From NCBI RefSeq assembly GCF_024346315.1, contig NZ_JAGQCS010000002.1:248001-312000 (forward strand): a stretch of 64,000 bases of DNA, read 5' to 3'. Positions 28,316-37,043 of the stretch are shown here, one piece after another. The stretch is from Cyanobium sp. ATX 6F1. Lineage in GTDB: Bacteria > Cyanobacteriota > Cyanobacteriia > PCC-6307 > Cyanobiaceae. A program made the translations under genes and the position numbers. Within the stretch, counting starts at the first letter, position 1, and every line of letters starts with the position of its first letter. The notes beneath the pieces are model-generated. The model was not told the origin of the DNA. It did not search any database and saw nothing but the letters and a program-made list of their open reading frames with translations.

Positions 28316-29211
28316 TCAGCGCGCACCGCCTTCTTGTCCTGCTCCAGCAGGTGCTCCAGGAGCAGCTTGAGCAGCAGCGACACGATCGCCACACCACCGA
28401 GGATCAGGGCCGCACCGTAGGCCAGTTCGGTGTGATATTGCTTGTAGGCGTCCTCCACGAACAACGGCAACGTCTGGGTCTTGCCGGCGATGTTGCCGCT
28501 CACCACCGCGACGGCGCCGAACTCCCCGAGGCAGCGGGCCGTGGTGAGGATCAACCCATAGAGGGCCGCCCAGCGCACCGAAGGCAGGGTGACCTTCCAG
28601 AACACCTGCCAATCCGTGGCGCCGAGGGTGCGGGCGGCTTCCTCCTGATCCCAGCCCTCCTCCTCGAGGGTGGGGATCACCTCCCGGGCCATGAACGGAA
28701 AACTGACGATGATCGTCGCCATGACGATGCCGGGCCAGGAGAACAGGATCTTGAAGCCACTCGATTCCACCAGCCCCCCGAACAGGCCATGGGTGGGGCT
28801 GTAGAGCAGCACCAGCATCAGGCCCACCACCACCGGTGAGATCGAAAACGGCAGATCGATGATCGTGAGCAGCAGCGCCTTGCCGCGAAAATTCCGGCGG
28901 GCGATCGCGGTGGCGGCCGCCAGCCCGAAAAGGGCGTTGGCGGGCACGGCGATCGCCGCCACGATCACGGTGAGCCGCAGGGCACTGAGCAGGTCGGGAT
29001 CACTCAGGTTGGCCAGGAAGGCGCCCACCCCCTTGGAGAGGGCTCCCACCACCACGTTCAACGCCGGCATCAAAATCACCACCCCCACATAGAGGCAGGC
29101 GATCAGCGGGATCAACAGGCCCGCCCATGGGGGGCCCTTGGCCCCGGGGCGCCTGGGGGCGGGAGCGGGGACGCTCTGGGGCTGGAGGCGGAGATCCGTG
29201 GAAACAATCAT
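28312..29211 (-). CDS. cysW: Sulfate/thiosulfate ABC transporter permease CysW
   Basis: About 299 residues, six helices. The cytoplasmic EAA loop is EEEGWDQEEAARTLGATDWQ, with the downstream GEFGAVAVVSGNI typical of CysW. It forms the membrane channel with CysT for sulfate uptake powered by CysA. ATG 29211 is preferred to the upstream in-frame start at 29226. It follows cysT by 27 bp. Confidence 0.92.
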   Translation of the reverse strand: MIVSTDLRLQPQSVPAPAPRRPGAKGPPWAGLLIPLIACLYVGVVILMPALNVVVGALSKGVGAFLANLSDPDLLSALRLTVIVAAIAVPANALFGLAAATAIARRNFRGKALLLTIIDLPFSISPVVVGLMLVLLYSPTHGLFGGLVESSGFKILFSWPGIVMATIIVSFPFMAREVIPTLEEEGWDQEEAARTLGATDWQVFWKVTLPSVRWAALYGLILTTARCLGEFGAVAVVSGNIAGKTQTLPLFVEDAYKQYHTELAYGAALILGGVAIVSLLLKLLLEHLLEQDKKAVRAE

Positions 29212-29238
29212 GACGGTTGGAGGCAAGGGGACGGAGGC

Positions 29239-30099
29239 TCAGCCGGCCGAGTTCAGCTCACCGGAATAGCGCTGCCCCCAGATCTGGATGAAGTTGATCA
29301 CCAGCAAGCTCAGAAGTGAGAACATCAGCATCACCGTGCCGATCACGGTGGCCGAAGCAATGTCGTATTCCTCCAGTTTCTGCACGATCAAGGTGGGCGT
29401 GATCAGGTCCTTGAAGGGCACGTTGCTGGAAATCATCACCACCGAGCCGTATTCCCCCACCGCCCGGCTGTAGCCCTGGGCCACGCCGGCAAGGATGGCC
29501 GGGAACAGCTGGGGCAACACGACTCGAACGATCGTCTGGAGCGGGGAGGCCCCCAGGCTCCAGGCGGCCTCCTCCTGCTCCTTCTCCAGCGCCCGCAGCA
29601 CCGGCTCAACCGTGCGCACCACGAAGGGCAGCGAGATGAACAGCATCGCCACCCCGACACCCACCCAGGTGAACGACACCTTGAGGCCGAACAGCTGCAT
29701 CAGGGGTGCCCCCAGCCAACCGTTGGTGCTGTAGACCGCCGTCAGCGCCAGGCCGGCCACGGCCGTGGGCAGTGCGAAGGGCAGATCGATCAGGGCATCC
29801 AGCAGCCGTTTGCCGGGAAAACTGGTGCGCACCAGGGCCCAGGCGATGACCAGGCCGAACACCCCATTGATCAGGCTGCAGGCCAGGGCCAGACCGAAGC
29901 TGATCTTGTAGGTGGCCACGGCCTCAGGCGCGGTGGCCGCCTCCCAGAAGTCGGCGGGGCCGATCCCGGAGGCCTTGAGCAGCAGTCCGCCGATCGGCAG
30001 AAACAGCACCAGCCCCAGATACAGCCAGGTGATCCGCCAGGGCCAGCTGGGCAGCTTGATGGCCGGCAGCAACCGGCGCTTGATCGAGGCGAGTGCCAT
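29239..30099 (-). CDS. cysT: Sulfate/thiosulfate ABC transporter permease CysT
   Basis: About 286 residues with six helices, the EAA-type loop EKEQEEAAWSLGASPLQT and the CysT-characteristic GYSRAVGEYGSVVMISSNVP. Partner of CysW. ATG 30099 is chosen; the frame extends to 30138. It is divergent from cysA across a 140-bp gap, a split arrangement in which one regulated region can drive both permease and ATPase genes. Confidence 0.92.
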   Translation of the reverse strand: MALASIKRRLLPAIKLPSWPWRITWLYLGLVLFLPIGGLLLKASGIGPADFWEAATAPEAVATYKISFGLALACSLINGVFGLVIAWALVRTSFPGKRLLDALIDLPFALPTAVAGLALTAVYSTNGWLGAPLMQLFGLKVSFTWVGVGVAMLFISLPFVVRTVEPVLRALEKEQEEAAWSLGASPLQTIVRVVLPQLFPAILAGVAQGYSRAVGEYGSVVMISSNVPFKDLITPTLIVQKLEEYDIASATVIGTVMLMFSLLSLLVINFIQIWGQRYSGELNSAG

Positions 30100-30239
30100 C
30101 CCTTCTGGCCTGACGGGTGATGGGCCGGACCGTACCATCGCCCAGGCCAGGATTCAACGGTTCACCGGTGGGGAACAGGCTAAAATCCCGCGTCCCCTGC
30201 CATCGGCATGGGCGAAACCAGTTGCTTGGCCTCTGACCC

Positions 30240-31265
30240 ATGGGCATCCGCGTCGCCGACGTCACCAAGTGCTTCGGCGATTTCATGGCCGTTCACGATG
30301 TGAGCCTCGATGTGGAGACCGGCTCGCTCGTGGCGTTGCTGGGTCCTTCAGGCTCGGGCAAGAGCACCCTGCTGCGGCTGATCGCGGGCCTGGAAACCCC
30401 CGACGTCGGGCGCATCTGGATCACCGGCGAAGAAGCCACCGAACGCTCGGTTCAGGACCGCAACATCGGCTTCGTCTTTCAGCACTTCGCCCTGTTCAAG
30501 CACCGCAGCGTGCGCCAGAACGTGGCCTTCGGTCTGGAGCTGCGGGGCTGGAAGCGCGAAGCGATCCGCCGCCGGGTGGATGAACTGCTGGAGCTGGTGC
30601 AGCTCCAGGGCTACGGCGGCCGCTACCCCTCCCAGCTCTCCGGCGGCCAGCGGCAGCGCGTCGCCCTGGCCCGGGCCCTGGCCGTGCAGCCGAGGGTGCT
30701 GCTGCTCGATGAACCGTTCAGCGCCCTCGATTACAAGGTGCGCAAGGAGCTGCGCGCCTGGCTGCGCAGCCTCCACGACGAGATGCACGTGACCACGGTG
30801 ATCGTCACCCACGACCAGGAGGAAGCGATGGAGGTGGCCGATCGCATCGTGGTGATGAACCAGGGCCGGATCGAGCAGATCGGCACCCCAGCCGAGATCT
30901 ACGACCACCCCGAGACCCCCTTCGTGATGAGCTTCGTGGGGGAGGTGAACATCCTGCCCAGGGGCCTGCTCTCCGATCAGGGGGTGCCGCCTTCCACCGA
31001 TGCGCCGCCGGGTTCCCCCCTGTTCGTCCGGCCCCACGACGTGGAGGTGTTCACCCAGGCGGTCGCCGGCGCGATCCCGGCGCGGCTGCGGCGGCTCAGC
31101 CACATGGGCCGGGATCTGCAGGCGGAGCTCGTGCTGGTCGATGGCCAGACGGTCCTGGCCCAGATCCCGCGCGATCAGCTGGATCCCAGGGCCCTGACCG
31201 TGGGCGACACCCTGCACATCCGCAGCCGTCAGGCCCGGACCTTCGAGCCTGATTACTCGATCTGA
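30240..31265 (+). CDS. cysA: Sulfate/thiosulfate ABC transporter ATP-binding protein CysA
   Basis: 341 residues. Walker A GPSGSGKS (35-42), Q-loop FQHFALF, signature LSGGQRQRV, Walker B VLLLDEP, switch His in VTHDQEE, then a C-terminal regulatory TOBE-like domain starting near [10 protein letters not shown]. It energises CysTW. A TAAAAT hexamer about 55 bp upstream could be its -10 element. It ends ten bases before the convergent Rrf2 regulator. Confidence 0.94.
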   Translation: MGIRVADVTKCFGDFMAVHDVSLDVETGSLVALLGPSGSGKSTLLRLIAGLETPDVGRIWITGEEATERSVQDRNIGFVFQHFALFKHRSVRQNVAFGLELRGWKREAIRRRVDELLELVQLQGYGGRYPSQLSGGQRQRVALARALAVQPRVLLLDEPFSALDYKVRKELRAWLRSLHDEMHVTTVIVTHDQEEAMEVADRIVVMNQGRIEQIGTPAEIYDHPETPFVMSFVGEVNILPRGLLSDQGVPPSTDAPPGSPLFVRPHDVEVFTQAVAGAIPARLRRLSHMGRDLQAELVLVDGQTVLAQIPRDQLDPRALTVGDTLHIRSRQARTFEPDYSI

Positions 31266-31275
31266 GCGGGGCACT

Positions 31276-31707
31276 TCAGATGAAATACATCGCCTGGGCC
31301 TGCAGCAGCCCGTCACGCTGGTCCAGAAGTTGCTGCAGGTTGGCGCCCTCCAACAGGGCCAGGCGCGCCTGCTCCAGCCGGGCCGCCAGGCTGTCCAGCA
31401 CCTCGAACTCGGGGGTCTGGCGGCCGGTGGCCTCGCGGGGAGGGTTCTCTCCCTCCAGGCAATGAACAACCTCCGACACCCGAACCTCAGCCGGCGGACG
31501 CATGAGTTGGTAGCCCCCCTTGGGGCCACGGATGCTGCGCAGGATGCCGCCCCGGCGCAGGCTGGTGAGCATCTGCTCCAGGTAGCGGTCCGGGATGTTC
31601 TGGCGGGCGGCGATCTCGGCCACCTGCAGCACCCCGCCGCTGGCGTGGATGCTGGCCAGCTCGATCAGTGCCACCAGCCCGTACTCGGTCTTCGCACTGA
31701 ACGCCAA
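31276..31707 (-). CDS. Rrf2-family regulator, CymR-like (sulfur control inferred)
   Basis: 143 residues with the Rrf2 winged helix: AKTEYGLVALIELA, recognition region IPDRYLEQMLTSLRRGGIL and IRGPKGGYQL. Only one cysteine is present (VVHCLEG), so the three-cysteine Fe-S cluster motif of IscR is missing, as in CymR, the cysteine-metabolism repressor. It lies between cysA and sbpA, divergent from sbpA, and probably represses sulfate uptake when sulfur is sufficient. Confidence 0.88.
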   Translation of the reverse strand: MAFSAKTEYGLVALIELASIHASGGVLQVAEIAARQNIPDRYLEQMLTSLRRGGILRSIRGPKGGYQLMRPPAEVRVSEVVHCLEGENPPREATGRQTPEFEVLDSLAARLEQARLALLEGANLQQLLDQRDGLLQAQAMYFI

Positions 31708-31854
31708 GGCGACCTCAAAGAGCTACGCACCAGCCGGATCATGCCAGCAACCGCAGCCCGGGATCGATGCCATCCAGGCTCCGAACGATGGTGCCCGGAC
31801 CACAGGGCGGGTCCACCCAGGCCCTAGATTGTCTTTGTACCCAATCGGACTACC

Positions 31855-32910
31855 GTGGTTCAATCGTTTTCCGTCCTCGGGCGGCGCGCTGCCCTTGGCC
31901 TGGGCGTGGCCGTGATCGCCGGCCTGCCCCTGGCCGCCAGCTCCTCCTTCTCCCTATTCGGCGCGCCCGCCCAGGCTCAGCAAAAGAAAGAACTCCTGCT
32001 GGTCAGCTACGCCGTCACCAAGTCGGCCTACGACAGGATCATTCCCCTGTTCCAGGCCGACTACAGGAAACAAACCGGTCAGATCGTGAGCGTCAAAACC
32101 AGCTATGGCAGCTCCGGCTCCCAGACCCGGGCCGTGATCGATGGCCTGGAGGCCGATGTGGTGGGGCTGGCCCTGGCTGGCGACATCCTCAAGATTGAGG
32201 AAGCCGGCCTGATCAAGCCAGGCTGGGAGAAGGAGAACCCCAATAACTCGATCATCACCAACTCGCTGGTGGTCTTCTTCACCCGTGCGGGCAACCCCAA
32301 GAAGATCACCTCCTGGAAAGACCTCGACAACAAGAACGTCGACGTGGTGACCGCCAATCCCAAAACCTCCGGCGGCGCCCGCTGGAACTTCCTGGGTCTC
32401 TGGGGCTCAATCACCCAGACCGGCGGATCCGAAACCCAGGCCCGCAACTTCGTGACCACGGTCTACAAGAACGTGGAGGTGCTGCCCAAGGATGCCCGGG
32501 AAGCCACCGACATCTTCGTGAAGCGCAAGCAGGGCGATGTGCTGCTGAACTACGAAAACGAGGCGATCCTCGCCAAAAAGACCGGCGAATGGACCGTTCC
32601 CTACAAGATCCCCAGCCCCAACATCCTGATCGAGGGTCCGATCGCCGTGGTCGACAAGAACGTCGACAAGAAGGGCACGCGCAAGGTCGCTGAGGCCTTC
32701 ACCAGGTTCCTCTACACCCCGGCGGCCCAGAAAGTCTTCTCCGAAAACGGCTTCCGCCCGGTGACGGCGCAAGGCAAAGCGGCCGCCAAGGGCAGGTTCC
32801 AGTCGGTGCCGACCTACACCGCAAGCGAGTTCGGTGGCTGGAGGGCGATCAACGCCAAGATCTTCGGCAAACGAGGCCTCTGGGATTCGATCTTCGCCAG
32901 GAGCCGCTGA
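31855..32910 (+). CDS. sbpA: Periplasmic sulfate-binding protein SbpA
   Basis: 351 residues with a signal peptide (about 1-42, ending AQA). Conserved sulfate-binding-protein blocks include LLVSYAVTKSAYDRI, TSYGSSGSQTRAVIDGLEADVV, NPKTSGGARWNFL and KQGDVLLNYENEA. It delivers sulfate to CysTWA. The only reasonable start is GTG 31855, with no clear Shine-Dalgarno sequence. The 147-bp gap to the divergent Rrf2 gene should hold both promoters. Confidence 0.94.
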   Translation: MVQSFSVLGRRAALGLGVAVIAGLPLAASSSFSLFGAPAQAQQKKELLLVSYAVTKSAYDRIIPLFQADYRKQTGQIVSVKTSYGSSGSQTRAVIDGLEADVVGLALAGDILKIEEAGLIKPGWEKENPNNSIITNSLVVFFTRAGNPKKITSWKDLDNKNVDVVTANPKTSGGARWNFLGLWGSITQTGGSETQARNFVTTVYKNVEVLPKDAREATDIFVKRKQGDVLLNYENEAILAKKTGEWTVPYKIPSPNILIEGPIAVVDKNVDKKGTRKVAEAFTRFLYTPAAQKVFSENGFRPVTAQGKAAAKGRFQSVPTYTASEFGGWRAINAKIFGKRGLWDSIFARSR

Positions 32911-33028
32911 TCAGCTCGCCGCCAGCCACTCCGGGCCCTGCCGCACGGGTTGAAGGCCGCACGGGTGGAGGGTCACGCAGAATGAAGGCCTGCTCCCGCT
33001 TGATCGAGTCGGCGTCAGACCCTCACCC

Positions 33029-33811
33029 ATGTGTGAACTGCTGGCCCTGAGCGCCAACACCCCCACCGACATGACCTTCTCCTTCCGGGGTCTGGCCCGG
33101 CGCGGTGGTGCCACGGGCGACCACGGCGATGGCTGGGGTCTGGCCAGCTTCGATCCCAGTGGAGGCGGGGTGAGCATCTACCGGGAAAAGGAAGCGGCGG
33201 CCTTCTGTCCCCTCGCCGCCCAGGTGGCGGACCTCAACCTCAAGGCCCATTGCTCGATCGCCCACATCCGCAAGGCCACCAAGGGCGAGGTCGCCCTGGA
33301 GAACTGCCACCCCTTCCACCGCCGCTGGGGCGGCCAGGATTGGGTGTTCGCCCACAACGGCGACATCCATGAATCGCTTCCCCCCGGCAGCACCTACCTC
33401 CCCCTGGGCAGCACCGACAGTGAGGCGGCCTTCTGCTGGATTCTCGAAACCCTCAGCGCCGCCGGCCTCAGCCCCAACAATGAACAGGGCCTGTTCGAGC
33501 AGCTGGTGCGTTGCTCCGATGAGTTGGCGGCCATGGGCATCTTCAACTGCCTGATCAGCAACGGCGCCTGGCTGTTCGCCTACGCCAGCACCAAGCTGCA
33601 CACGCTCACCCGCCGGGCCCCCTTCACCACCGCCACCCTGGCCGATGACGACCTCACGCTGGATTTTTCCCAGCTGACCACCCCCGACGACGTGGTCACG
33701 ATCGTGAGCACCGCGCCGCTCACCACCAACGAGCACTGGCGCGCCCTGGAGCCCGGTGAGGCGCTGCTGCTGAACGCCGGCGAGGTGATCCGCCAGCACC
33801 GGGGCCGTTAG
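33029..33811 (+). CDS. Class II glutamine amidotransferase-like protein (YafJ type)
   Basis: 260 residues beginning Met-Cys-Glu, so removal of Met exposes Cys2, the catalytic nucleophile. The Ntn glutaminase pattern follows: GDGWGLASF, SIAHIRKATKG, NCHPF and FAHNGDI. No synthase domain is attached, as in stand-alone YafJ proteins. Glutamine hydrolysis is likely but the acceptor is unknown. Its end overlaps the convergent cysE gene by four bases. Confidence 0.9.
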   Translation: MCELLALSANTPTDMTFSFRGLARRGGATGDHGDGWGLASFDPSGGGVSIYREKEAAAFCPLAAQVADLNLKAHCSIAHIRKATKGEVALENCHPFHRRWGGQDWVFAHNGDIHESLPPGSTYLPLGSTDSEAAFCWILETLSAAGLSPNNEQGLFEQLVRCSDELAAMGIFNCLISNGAWLFAYASTKLHTLTRRAPFTTATLADDDLTLDFSQLTTPDDVVTIVSTAPLTTNEHWRALEPGEALLLNAGEVIRQHRGR

Positions 33812-34794
33812 ATCCCCGCCCCGCCATCGAAGGTGTCCTGGCTGGCCTTGGCCTGGCTCACGAAGCTGCCCGGGGGCACGCTCTTGGTGACCCAGACGTT
33901 GCCGCCGATGGTGGAGCCGGCGCCAATGGTGATGCGCCCGAGCACCGTGGCACCGGCGTAGATCACCACGTCGTCTTCGACGATCGGATGGCGGGGCTGA
34001 CCCTTGATCAGGGCGCCGCTTTCGTCGCGGGGGAAGCTGCGCGCCCCCAGGGTGACCGCCTGGTAGAGCCTCACGCGCTCGCCGATGATGCAGGTCTCGC
34101 CGATCACCACGCCGGTGCCGTGGTCGATGAAGAACTCACCGCCGATCGAGGCCCCGGGATGGATGTCGACGCCGGTTTCGGAGTGGCCCAGCTCCGAGAT
34201 GATCCGCGCGATCAGGGGCAGGCCGAGCCGGTAGAGCTCATGGGCGATGCGATGGGTGGTGATCGCCCGGATACCCGGATAGCAGAACAGCACCTCGTCG
34301 AGGTTCTTGGCGGCGGGATCCCCCAGGTGAGCCGCCAGGAGATCCCCCTCCAGCAGGCGCCGGATCACGGGCAACTGGGCGGCGAAGCGCCCCGTCAACT
34401 CGTTCGCCTGGCGCTGCAGGGCGCCCAGATCAAGGTGAAGCGCGCTGCCGCTGAGCCACAACTCCCGCTTCACCTGCTCGGCCAGCTGCTGCAGGGTGTG
34501 ATCGAGGGTGTGGCCGATGAAGCTGCTCAGGTCCGCCCCGGAGCGGTCAGAAGCACCGAAATGGTGGGGGAAGAGCACCGAGCGCAACCCCGTGAACACC
34601 CGTTGGAGCAGCTCCGGTGAGGGCAGAGGGAAGGGCTGGTGACGGGCCCAGTCGAGACCGGAGTTGTTGGTGGGATGGGCCAGAGCCTCGACGATGTCGC
34701 TCAGATCCCAGGCGGCCTGGCCGCCATCGACCCCGACGCGGGAACGATCGGCCTTGACGATCCGCATCGGGATGGGGGGCTCGGGGGGAACCAT
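33808..34794 (-). CDS. cysE: Serine O-acetyltransferase (SrpH/EpsC type)
   Basis: About 328 residues. A helical N-terminal domain of about 170 residues precedes the left-handed beta-helix: IHPGASIGGEFFIDHGTGVV, GETCIIGERV, and YAGATVLGRITIGAGSTIGG. His and Asp of the catalytic pair lie in the DIHPGA and DHGTG motifs. It makes O-acetylserine from serine and acetyl-CoA, the first step to cysteine. The long N-domain matches plasmid-type SrpH of Synechococcus elongatus more than classical CysE. ATG 34794 is used; the large open extension upstream is antisense to chrA. Confidence 0.9.
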   Translation of the reverse strand: MVPPEPPIPMRIVKADRSRVGVDGGQAAWDLSDIVEALAHPTNNSGLDWARHQPFPLPSPELLQRVFTGLRSVLFPHHFGASDRSGADLSSFIGHTLDHTLQQLAEQVKRELWLSGSALHLDLGALQRQANELTGRFAAQLPVIRRLLEGDLLAAHLGDPAAKNLDEVLFCYPGIRAITTHRIAHELYRLGLPLIARIISELGHSETGVDIHPGASIGGEFFIDHGTGVVIGETCIIGERVRLYQAVTLGARSFPRDESGALIKGQPRHPIVEDDVVIYAGATVLGRITIGAGSTIGGNVWVTKSVPPGSFVSQAKASQDTFDGGAGI

Positions 34795-34950
34795 GGCGAT
34801 CGAAGCGAACCCCGCATCGGAACGTCCAGGGCTGAATTGATCCTGCCACGCCCCCAGGGGGGAAGAACCGGCCCAGCCATCACAGACGTAGCCAGGGCCA
34901 CACGGGCGGCCACGGGCGCTGCGGTTAGCTGAGCCCAAAGCATCCCTCCC

Positions 34951-36294
34951 TTGAGTCGCAGCGTTTCCTTTGGCGAGGCCTCGCGTTTCTGGCTGCAGCT
35001 GGGTCTGATCAGCTTCGGCGGTCCCGCCGGCCAGGTGGCGCTGATGCACAGCGAACTGGTGGACCGCCGGCGCTGGCTCTCGGAGCGCCGCTTTCTGCAT
35101 GCGCTCAACTACGCGATGGTGCTCCCCGGGCCGGAGGCCCAGCAGCTGGCCACCTACATCGGCTGGCTCAACCACGGGGTGGCCGGAGGCCTGGTGGCGG
35201 GCAGCCTGTTCATCCTGCCCTCGCTGCTGCTGCTGATCGCCCTCTCCACGGTCTACGTGGTCTGGGGTCAGCTGCCGGCGCTGGCGGCGGTGTTCTGGGC
35301 GCTCAAGCCCACGGTCACGGCGATCGTGCTGCAGGCGGCCTGGCGGGTGGGCCAGCGCACCCTCCACAACGCCGTGCTCGGGGCGATCGCCGTGGCGGCC
35401 TTCATCGCCCTCACGCTGCTGAAGCTGCCGTTTCCGGCCCTGATCGCCGGCGCCGCCCTGATCGGCTGGATCGGTGGCCGGCTCCGCCCCGAGCTGTTCC
35501 GGGGTGGGGGGCGCCATGGCGCCGCCAGCGGCGGGGCGGTCCAGGAATCGAACCTGGAGATTCTCCATGGCGATGACTCGCCCACACCGGAGCACGCCCG
35601 TTTCAGCCAGCGGCGGTTGGCGCTCACCCTGCTGGCGGCGGCTCTGGCCCTGGGTCTGCCCCTGGCCTGGCTCACGGCGATCCAGGGCTGGAATGGAGGC
35701 CTGGTGACCATGGCGCGCTTCTTCACCCAGGTGGCCCTGGTCAGCTTCGGCGGCGCCTATGCGGTGCTCCCCTACGTGAGCGAGGCGGCGGTCAACCAGT
35801 TCCACTGGCTCTCCGCCAGCCAGATGATCGACGGCCTGGCCCTGGGGGAGACCACCCCCGGGCCGCTGATCATGGTGGTCAGCTTCGTGGGCTTCATGGG
35901 CGGCTGGAACACCCCGCTGTTCGGTGAAACCCAGGTGTGGAGCTCGGCAGTCGCGGCGGCGCTCACCGTCACCTGGTTCACCTTCCTGCCCTCGTTCGTG
36001 TTCATCCTCGCGGGCGGGCCGCTGGTGGAGGCCAGCCGCGAGGACCTGCGCCTCGGTGGTGTGCTCACGGCGATCACCGCCGCCGTGGTGGGGGTGATCG
36101 TCAACCTGGCGGTGTTTTTCGCCGGCCACGTGCTCTGGCCCGAGGGCGCAGGCGGGGCCTTTGATGCACCGGCCCTGGCGCTGATGCTGGCGGCCGGTTG
36201 GGCGTTGCTGGCCTGGCGCTGGTCGGTGCTGAAGGTGATCGGGGTGGCCGCCCTGGTCGGCCTGCTGAGACTGCTGCTGGAATCGCTGGGCTAG
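34951..36294 (+). CDS. chrA: ChrA/SrpC-type chromate transporter
   Basis: 447 residues in two homologous six-helix halves, each starting with the CHR signature: LGLISFGGPAGQVALMH in the first and VALVSFGGAYAVLPYV in the second. MVLPGPEAQQLATY and LGETTPGPLIMVVSFVGF are the paired loops. ChrA exports chromate by proton antiport; SrpC of S. elongatus is a sulfur-regulated relative that may move sulfate. Start TTG 34951. It is divergent from the SrpH-type gene, repeating a sulfur-regulated gene pair known from cyanobacterial plasmid pANL. Confidence 0.9.
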   Translation: MSRSVSFGEASRFWLQLGLISFGGPAGQVALMHSELVDRRRWLSERRFLHALNYAMVLPGPEAQQLATYIGWLNHGVAGGLVAGSLFILPSLLLLIALSTVYVVWGQLPALAAVFWALKPTVTAIVLQAAWRVGQRTLHNAVLGAIAVAAFIALTLLKLPFPALIAGAALIGWIGGRLRPELFRGGGRHGAASGGAVQESNLEILHGDDSPTPEHARFSQRRLALTLLAAALALGLPLAWLTAIQGWNGGLVTMARFFTQVALVSFGGAYAVLPYVSEAAVNQFHWLSASQMIDGLALGETTPGPLIMVVSFVGFMGGWNTPLFGETQVWSSAVAAALTVTWFTFLPSFVFILAGGPLVEASREDLRLGGVLTAITAAVVGVIVNLAVFFAGHVLWPEGAGGAFDAPALALMLAAGWALLAWRWSVLKVIGVAALVGLLRLLLESLG

Positions 36295-37040
36295 AGGATC
36301 TGGGCCAGGAACTGGCGGCTGCGCTCGTGGCTGGGGTTGGTGAAGAAGGTGGCTGGATCGGCCTCCTCCACCACCTGGCCTTCGGCCATCAACACCACCC
36401 GGTGGGCCACCTCACGGGCAAAGCCCACCTCATGGGTGACCACCACCATGGTCATGCCGTCGGCGGCCAGGTTGCGCATCACCTCCAGCACCTCGCGCAC
36501 CATCTCCGGATCGAGCGAGCTGGTGGGTTCATCGAACAGCAGGATGCGCGGCTCCATGCACAGGGAACGGGCGATCGCCACCCGCTGCTGCTGGCCACCG
36601 GAGAGCTGACCGGGGTACTTATCGGCCTGCTCGCGGATGCCGACCCGCTCCAGCAGGGCGTAGGCCTGCGCCTCCACTTCCGCCTTCGGGCGCTTGCGCA
36701 CCTGGATCGGCGCCAGGGTGAGGTTCTCAAGCACGCTCAGGTGCGGGAAGAGGTTGAACTGCTGGAACACCATCCCCACCTCACGGCGGATGGCGTCGAT
36801 GTCGCGCAGGTCGTTGGAGAGCGCCCGGCCATCGACGGTGATGCTGCCCTGCTGGAAATCCTCCAGGGCGTTGAAGGTGCGGATGAAGGTGCTCTTGCCC
36901 GAACCCGAGGGGCCCATCACCACGACCACCTCGCCCCGGTGCACCGTGAGATCCACGCCGCGCAGGGCATGGAACCCGTTCGGGTACCACTTCTGGACCC
37001 CACGGGCCTCGATCATGCATTCGGCGGAGGGCTGGCTCAT
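36291..37040 (-). CDS. bztD: Polar amino-acid ABC transporter ATP-binding protein
   Basis: 249 residues: Walker A GPSGSGKS near residue 39, Q-loop VFQQFNLFPHL, signature LSGGQQQRV, Walker B ILLFDEP and switch His VTHEVGF. Sequence type is GlnQ/BztD/BgtA. Last gene of a four-gene importer for acidic and neutral polar amino acids. Its 3' end overlaps the convergent chrA by four bases. Confidence 0.93.
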   Translation of the reverse strand: MSQPSAECMIEARGVQKWYPNGFHALRGVDLTVHRGEVVVVMGPSGSGKSTFIRTFNALEDFQQGSITVDGRALSNDLRDIDAIRREVGMVFQQFNLFPHLSVLENLTLAPIQVRKRPKAEVEAQAYALLERVGIREQADKYPGQLSGGQQQRVAIARSLCMEPRILLFDEPTSSLDPEMVREVLEVMRNLAADGMTMVVVTHEVGFAREVAHRVVLMAEGQVVEEADPATFFTNPSHERSRQFLAQIL

Positions 37041-37043
37041 GGT

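Noticed and set aside
30130-34950. Possible shared ATCGGA-like words upstream of sbpA and cysE as a sulfur regulator box
   Set aside because: Only a six-base word with variable flanks, not symmetrical and absent from the cysT-cysA gap in the same form; too weak to call.
34795-36129. N-terminal extension of the serine acetyltransferase frame (445 extra residues)
   Set aside because: This part is antisense to the chrA gene and is low-complexity; family members start near ATG 34794.
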